Program-made: the position numbers and the translations under genes | The notes under the pieces: generated by a model | The model's database searches: none | Told to the model about the DNA's origin: nothing | Seen by the model: only the letters and a program-made list of their open reading frames with translations | Part shown: positions 60,401 through 64,000 of the stretch, one piece after another | How positions within the stretch are numbered: the first letter of the stretch is position 1 | How the letters are laid out: each line of letters begins with the position of its first letter | Assembly: GCF_900128925.1 (NCBI RefSeq) | Contig: NZ_FQUJ01000011.1 | Location: 85,162-149,161, forward strand | Source of the DNA: Modicisalibacter ilicicola DSM 19980 | GTDB taxonomy: Bacteria; Pseudomonadota; Gammaproteobacteria; Pseudomonadales; Halomonadaceae | Reading direction: 5' to 3' | Length of the DNA: 64,000 bases

Positions 60401-63400
60401 TTCTACGATCTGCGCATCGAGGCGCTGGGCAACGAGATCCTGGCCGATACCGCCGCCGAGGTCGGCACCCAGGGCACCGAGGGCTTCGATACCATCATCT
60501 ACACCGGCAGCGACACCGACCTGGCGCCTCTGGCCGCCAACGTCGAGAACTTCGACGGCAGCGGTTCGGCGGCCGACTTCAGCGTGACCGGCAATAGTGG
60601 CGATAACGTGATGATTGCCGGTGCGGGCCTCAATACCTTCACCGGGGGTGGCGGTGCGGACAGCATTCGCGGCACCTTCGAGCACATCGATGGCAGCCTG
60701 ATCACCGACTTCCTGCCGGATGACGATTTCCTGATACTGGACCGCTACTTCACCGCCGAGGATGTCGGCTACAGCCTCGATGCAGGGGTGGTCAAGCTCA
60801 CCTTCACCGACCCGCAGACCGGGGAAACCGCAACGATAAACCTGGAAAGCGACCAGTTCGCGGGCTTCGACCCGGCCGACGGCCCGTCGGTCTTCGAGAT
60901 CGAGCAGACGGAGTTCGGCACCCGGGTCTCCTACGACATCAAGACGGTCATCTATCGCGTCAATACCGGTGGCGGGACCGTGGCCGCCACCGACGGCGGG
61001 CTGCCCTGGCTGGGGGACGCCGATTCGGACTACCCCTTCCTGTTCGGTAACAAGTCCGACACCTACAGCGACGAGCTGTCGGACGAGAAGAGCGAGATCG
61101 ACCTCACCAACCTGGGGGAGGACGGGACGGTCCCCTGGCAGGTGTTCGTTACCGAGCGTGGTGACAACGACCCTGACATGCCGCTCATCGAGTATGCCTT
61201 CCCGGTGACCGCCGGTGAGACCTATGCGATCACCCTGTATTACACCGAGAACTGGCCGGGCATCTTCAACGAGAGCGACCGCATCTTCGATGTCGAGGTG
61301 GAGGGGAGCGTCCCGGCCGAATTCTCCGGTATCAACCCCCTGCAGGAGGCCGTCGACCTGTATGGCGCCGATGCCGGCCAGCAGGCGTTGCTGGGCGTGG
61401 GGCTCTCGCGGACCTATACCCTGACGACACAGGACGACACCCTGAACCTGGCCTTCCTGCACGACGTTCAGAATCCCAAGATCAACGCCATCGAGATCAA
61501 GCAGTTCGGTTTCGGTGTCTCGGCACCGGACAGGACGCCGCCCGCGGTCAAGCTGATCTGGGTCGAGGAGCCGACCGACAACGACAGCCCGATCCTGGCC
61601 ACCGTCGTGGTCAAGGACGAGACGGGCATCGATGTCGCCTCCATCGACGGCGATGAACTCATCTTCACCGGCATCGAGCCCTCGACGGTCGCGCTGGCGC
61701 CAGGCAGCGATGCCATCGTACTGAGCGCGGATGGCAAGACCGCCACCATCAAGTACCAGTTGATGCCGCCGAGCGATACCGGTGCCTGGAGCAGCGGCGA
61801 CTACACCGTCGGTGTCGCCGCGGGGAGTTACCAGGATACCTCGGGAAATGGCGTGGCGGCCTTCGAGACCAGTTTCGACATCGCACCGACCAGCAACACG
61901 CTGCTTTCACTGAATTTCGACCAGGTCGGTGCGCCCCTGGTCGAGGGTGGTTTCGACGGGCTGCTGGGCGGCATCCAGGATGCTTCCAAGGCCACTCAGC
62001 TTCAGGGTGGCGACCTGGTGATCGCCACCTCGGACGGCGATATCGCCAAGGGGCAGAGTGCCAACGACTTCATCAAGTACGTTGACCTGAGCAGCGATAC
62101 GCTGAACGAGATCGTGATCGGCACGCGCTTCGACAACCCCTTCCCGGCAGCCCTGGCAGCCCAGGGGCTCCCGGCAGGCACCATCCCCAACTATGCCCAG
62201 CAGGGCATCGTCTTCGGGCTGGGCACCCAGGGCAACAACGAGCTGGTCAAGCTTGTCCTCGGTGGCAACAAGGGCAACGTGATCCAGATCTGGTCCAACC
62301 CGGATCTTGGCGGCATCGACACGACCTACGCGCTTGGCGATCTGCTGGTGGACAGCAGCCTGGGGCTGGATGATGTGGCCTCCCTGGAAATGACCCTGTC
62401 GGTCGACAAGGCGGCGGGCACCGTCACGCCGATCGTGACGCTCTTCGGTGCCGGCGGGGCCGTGCTGGGCGGACTGCGGGCCAGCCCGACCGGAGGGTTC
62501 GTCACCGCCACCGCGGAGGCCGTGCCGGAGGCGGTGCTGGCCAACCTGCTCGACCCGGCGACGTCCACGGCGGTGGGAGTGACCTCGAATGACTACAAGA
62601 CCCTGGGGTCCTACGAGGCGCGCTGGGAGTATCTCGAGGTCACTACCCCCGATCCGCTGGGCGAGCCGCTTGTGCTGATCGCCATCGCCAATGCACCGAC
62701 CGTCCTGGAGAGCGGCAATACCGGCGTCACATCCCTGGCCTTTGCCCTAACCACCGAGGCCGGTGTCGATGCCACCCTCGATATCGTCTATACGACCGAC
62801 GCCGGCGCCACGACCCAGACCCAGGCAGTGACCTTCGTCGATGGGGCCGGCACCTTGACCATCGATGTTGCCAACGATGATATCGACAACGGACCCGACG
62901 ACGTGACGGTGAAGCTGGTGAACGTCACCGACGAGCAGTACGCCGTCGATCCGAACGCCAACACGGCAACCGGCAGCGTGGCGGAGGACGACCAGACCAC
63001 GTTGATCGCCATCAGCGATGCGCCGACCCTGGCCGAGAGTGGCGACAGCGGCACGACGAGCTTGTCTTTCGACCTGGCCACAGGGGCCAGCGTGAATGCC
63101 ACCCTCGATATCGCCTATACGACCGATGCCGGTGTCACGACCCAGACCGCCACGGTGACCTTCGTCGATGGGGTCGCCACCTTGACCATCGAGGTCGCCA
63201 ACGACGATATCGACAACGGCACGGACACGGTGACGGTAGCGCTTTTGAGCGTCTCGGATGCCAACTATGCCATCGATCCGAATGCCAATACGGCAAACGG
63301 CAGCGTGGTGGAGGACGACCAGGCCGCGCTGATCGCCATCAGCGATGCGCCGACCCTGGCCGAGAGTGGTGACAGCGGAGTGACCACGCTGTTCTTCGAC

Positions 63401-64000
63401 CTGGCCACCCAGGCGGGGGTGAACGCCGACCTCGAACTCAGCTACACGACGGATGGCGGCGCCACGACCCAGACCGCCACGGTGACCTTCGTCGACGGGG
63501 CCGCGACCCTGGCCATCGATGTTCCCAACGACGACATCGATGACGGTACGGACAGCGTGCTGGTGGAGTTGCTGGGGGTCAGCGACACCCAGTACGCCAT
63601 CGACCCCAACGGTGACAGCGCGGTCGGCAGCGTGACCGAGGACGACCAGGAGATCGGGGCGCTACTGGCGCTGGACTTCGAACTCCCCGGCGATCCGCTG
63701 ACCGAAGGCGGTTTCGACGGGGTGCTGGGCGACGTGACCGATGCCGGCAAGCTCGCCACGATCCAGGACGGCGAATTGGTGCTCGCCACCTCCGACGGGG
63801 ATATCGCCAAGGGCAATAGCGCCAACGACTTCATCAGGTACCTGGACCTGAGCGATGCGGCACTGAACGAGCTCACGATCGACACGCGCTTCGATAACCC
63901 CTTCCCGGCGGCCCTGGCGGCCCAAGGGTTGCCGGCGGGGACCATTCCCGACTATGCCCAGCAGGGCATCGTCTTCGGGCTGGGTACCCAGGGCAACAAC
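57470..64000 (+). CDS. Giant multidomain surface or secreted protein (3' end outside window)
   Basis: At least 2177 residues without a stop. There is no Sec signal peptide, and the composition is Asp/Gly/Thr-rich. Residues 1-470 resemble a PQQ-type sugar-dehydrogenase propeller (LDWGPDGRLYVTE, ENHALNGLEV, SAGYRNAYDVEVTEDGRVW). A DQDGDGVD calcium loop lies near 680, an RTX-like stretch (FTGGGGADSI) at 1040-1085, a malectin-like region (VIYRVNTGGG) at 1165-1345 and an Ig-like domain at 1350-1475. Repeat unit A at 1478-1733 is followed by three Calx-beta repeats (1734-2060) and a second unit A from 2065. Type I secretion is inferred. ATG 57470 has AGGA nine bases upstream; an in-frame TGA lies at 57392. 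Confidence 0.85.
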   Translation, partial: MVTNNFSKSGLDLNGLVTLTQPTSLDWGPDGRLYVTEVSGNVKVLTVAFGDPDPNDTLNVNSFYVTDAETLSFVKDIPNFNDDGSAASGNARQVTGISVVPQYDALGQPVTIFGKPAVSVYVTSSDSRIGGASDGDDTGLDTNSGVITRIDQTETGWTAVDLVRGLARSEENHALNGLEVIQQLDASGNLVSERLIVANGGNANNGAPSNNFAGQQETAYSAAILEVDLDQLKGMEVLTDSLTGRQYVYDVPTLDDPTRPGEPDTSDPFGGNDGLNGGKIDPDGPVQIYSAGYRNAYDVEVTEDGRVWTYDNGSNNSWGGRPIGEAGDDGAALDYAQWIGYIATNLNNGDGNSGDPINLESWDPKNYDQFHEITRSDDLAGRQLSAGPGGAATYEWLDPDSGETLTLVYGGHPNPTRASGGQSGLLFTPANGVADAYLMVSDVDKDGPGSSDYDAVIAWLSEVESRYATVAAGDLTGRVIGVTPGESYYITDAGKAYYTRDYPNGPATINGETVLGQSGLPADFAEVVASLNPIEGNYLEGGYTDGAVDAGKGSVNGLTEYTSTVLDDPENGIKMSGAILAASLNQSSLTVMGRDENGVMQTTTGTKGQTLALERSTIAVSGAPLGLASIGDDLTPFDGQTAFQGSVWTTVFKQNGPLIEILQPNNGAVPLAGSEIVDPTDQDGDGVDHLHDPFEFSDDNGFDLNVNERLVLDFGSETSGFSGTIFDTGLMGAALDGVTPNRDARTADEGFEPEKQEDGLYDLGGNIIPGGNAPIFQIKKVIGGTMTGSANTARDAMHVGIKPGPNVDRLVVSSKAQNWVSSVSGGLKPGQLTGIMLGDGTQANFLRLVFGAMMIDGVLAAGFEVGYEIDDVYTPLTRVAAPELSGSSVATLDLLLEVDIGNDFAVSAGYQLDNAATPVMLDLGGFALPPGVLQDVLTGAHTISDGDTTLPSGAAVGFIAETSPEDAATETGLSAIDFYDLRIEALGNEILADTAAEVGTQGTEGFDTIIYTGSDTDLAPLAANVENFDGSGSAADFSVTGNSGDNVMIAGAGLNTFTGGGGADSIRGTFEHIDGSLITDFLPDDDFLILDRYFTAEDVGYSLDAGVVKLTFTDPQTGETATINLESDQFAGFDPADGPSVFEIEQTEFGTRVSYDIKTVIYRVNTGGGTVAATDGGLPWLGDADSDYPFLFGNKSDTYSDELSDEKSEIDLTNLGEDGTVPWQVFVTERGDNDPDMPLIEYAFPVTAGETYAITLYYTENWPGIFNESDRIFDVEVEGSVPAEFSGINPLQEAVDLYGADAGQQALLGVGLSRTYTLTTQDDTLNLAFLHDVQNPKINAIEIKQFGFGVSAPDRTPPAVKLIWVEEPTDNDSPILATVVVKDETGIDVASIDGDELIFTGIEPSTVALAPGSDAIVLSADGKTATIKYQLMPPSDTGAWSSGDYTVGVAAGSYQDTSGNGVAAFETSFDIAPTSNTLLSLNFDQVGAPLVEGGFDGLLGGIQDASKATQLQGGDLVIATSDGDIAKGQSANDFIKYVDLSSDTLNEIVIGTRFDNPFPAALAAQGLPAGTIPNYAQQGIVFGLGTQGNNELVKLVLGGNKGNVIQIWSNPDLGGIDTTYALGDLLVDSSLGLDDVASLEMTLSVDKAAGTVTPIVTLFGAGGAVLGGLRASPTGGFVTATAEAVPEAVLANLLDPATSTAVGVTSNDYKTLGSYEARWEYLEVTTPDPLGEPLVLIAIANAPTVLESGNTGVTSLAFALTTEAGVDATLDIVYTTDAGATTQTQAVTFVDGAGTLTIDVANDDIDNGPDDVTVKLVNVTDEQYAVDPNANTATGSVAEDDQTTLIAISDAPTLAESGDSGTTSLSFDLATGASVNATLDIAYTTDAGVTTQTATVTFVDGVATLTIEVANDDIDNGTDTVTVALLSVSDANYAIDPNANTANGSVVEDDQAALIAISDAPTLAESGDSGVTTLFFDLATQAGVNADLELSYTTDGGATTQTATVTFVDGAATLAIDVPNDDIDDGTDSVLVELLGVSDTQYAIDPNGDSAVGSVTEDDQEIGALLALDFELPGDPLTEGGFDGVLGDVTDAGKLATIQDGELVLATSDGDIAKGNSANDFIRYLDLSDAALNELTIDTRFDNPFPAALAAQGLPAGTIPDYAQQGIVFGLGTQGNN
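61901..62239 (+). repeat. Unit A, copy 1 (portion matching copy 2)
   Basis: This stretch encodes FDGLLGG, DLVIATSDGDIAKGQSANDF and TRFDNPFPAALAAQGLPAGT. It recurs 1761 bp downstream, in frame, with high DNA identity in its second half. Confidence 0.85.
62669..63649 (+). repeat. Three tandem Calx-beta repeats of exactly 327 bp
   Basis: Units at 62669-62995, 62996-63322 and 63323-63649, each encoding 109 residues. Each begins with an IAI-x-xAPTLxESGxxG segment, contains VTFVDG and NDDID, and ends in EDDQ. Confidence 0.9.
63662..64000 (+). repeat. Unit A, copy 2 (cut by the window end)
   Basis: In-frame second copy of the 61901-62239 stretch, ending at the window edge with FGLGTQGNN as in copy 1. 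A long nested repeat probably continues to the right. Confidence 0.85.

Noticed and set aside
59012..61462. An 816-codon open frame on the minus strand inside the giant gene
   Set aside because: Antisense of a GC-rich repetitive coding region; the plus-strand frame has coherent domains and in-frame repeats.
62669..63649. Regular repeats that could suggest a CRISPR array
   Set aside because: The 327-bp period is in frame, diverged and codes for Calx-beta domains; there are no short identical repeats with unique spacers.

Overview
The window reads as a chromosomal segment of a GC-rich gammaproteobacterium, most likely a Halomonas-like member of the Halomonadaceae. This is inferred from high GC, the many acidic proteins, a phasin/PHA synthase locus, two-subunit PntAB, and a backbone order shared with pseudomonads (leuB-asd-fimV-truA-trpF-accD-folC-dedD-cvpA-purF-metZ). 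Genes are tightly packed, with many 4-base stop/start overlaps. I saw no rRNA, tRNA, CRISPR array or intact insertion sequence.

Layout. 1-9 kb: a left-truncated ExoD-family membrane protein, a LysE/RhtB exporter, a lytic transglycosylase, a DUF1232 protein, htpG with a near-consensus sigma-32 promoter, a Bax-like glucosaminidase, SelO and an isochorismatase-fold hydrolase. 9-20.8 kb: pntAB, gpsA, sixA, a small monooxygenase, an AEC carrier, two alpha/beta hydrolases, an RssA-like patatin, then smrB divergent from prmB-aroC. 20.8-25.5 kb: a stress-type membrane protein, then a DUF6489 protein, phasin and PHA synthase, and a LysR regulator. 25.5-44.7 kb: leuCDB, asd, fimV, a GT61 glycosyltransferase, truA, trpF, trpB, trpA, accD, folC, dedD, cvpA, purF, metZ, a cytochrome b561 and a YceI protein. 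45.5-50.1 kb: a polyamine-type ABC importer (potA, binding protein, potB, potC). 50.1-56.9 kb: an FAD oxidoreductase, an aldo/keto reductase, a PF10014-type 2-oxoglutarate dioxygenase, a PAS-GGDEF-EAL protein and a MATE exporter.

57.2-64 kb is the most unusual part. A roughly 143-bp MITE-like element with TTAG target duplications lies about 120 bp upstream of a giant open reading frame that leaves the window after 2177 codons. Its product has no Sec signal peptide. It combines a sugar-dehydrogenase-like propeller, Ca-binding motifs, a malectin-like region, three exact-period 109-residue Calx-beta repeats and a second, larger repeat with a 587-residue period. It looks like a large secreted or surface protein that may bind carbohydrate, and its 3' end must be read outside the window.

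The genes work together as housekeeping blocks: redox balance (pntAB), aromatic, leucine, tryptophan and methionine synthesis, purine and fatty-acid entry steps, carbon storage (PHA) and polyamine import. The accessory content is the GT61 gene, the orphan dioxygenase, the c-di-GMP protein and the giant protein.
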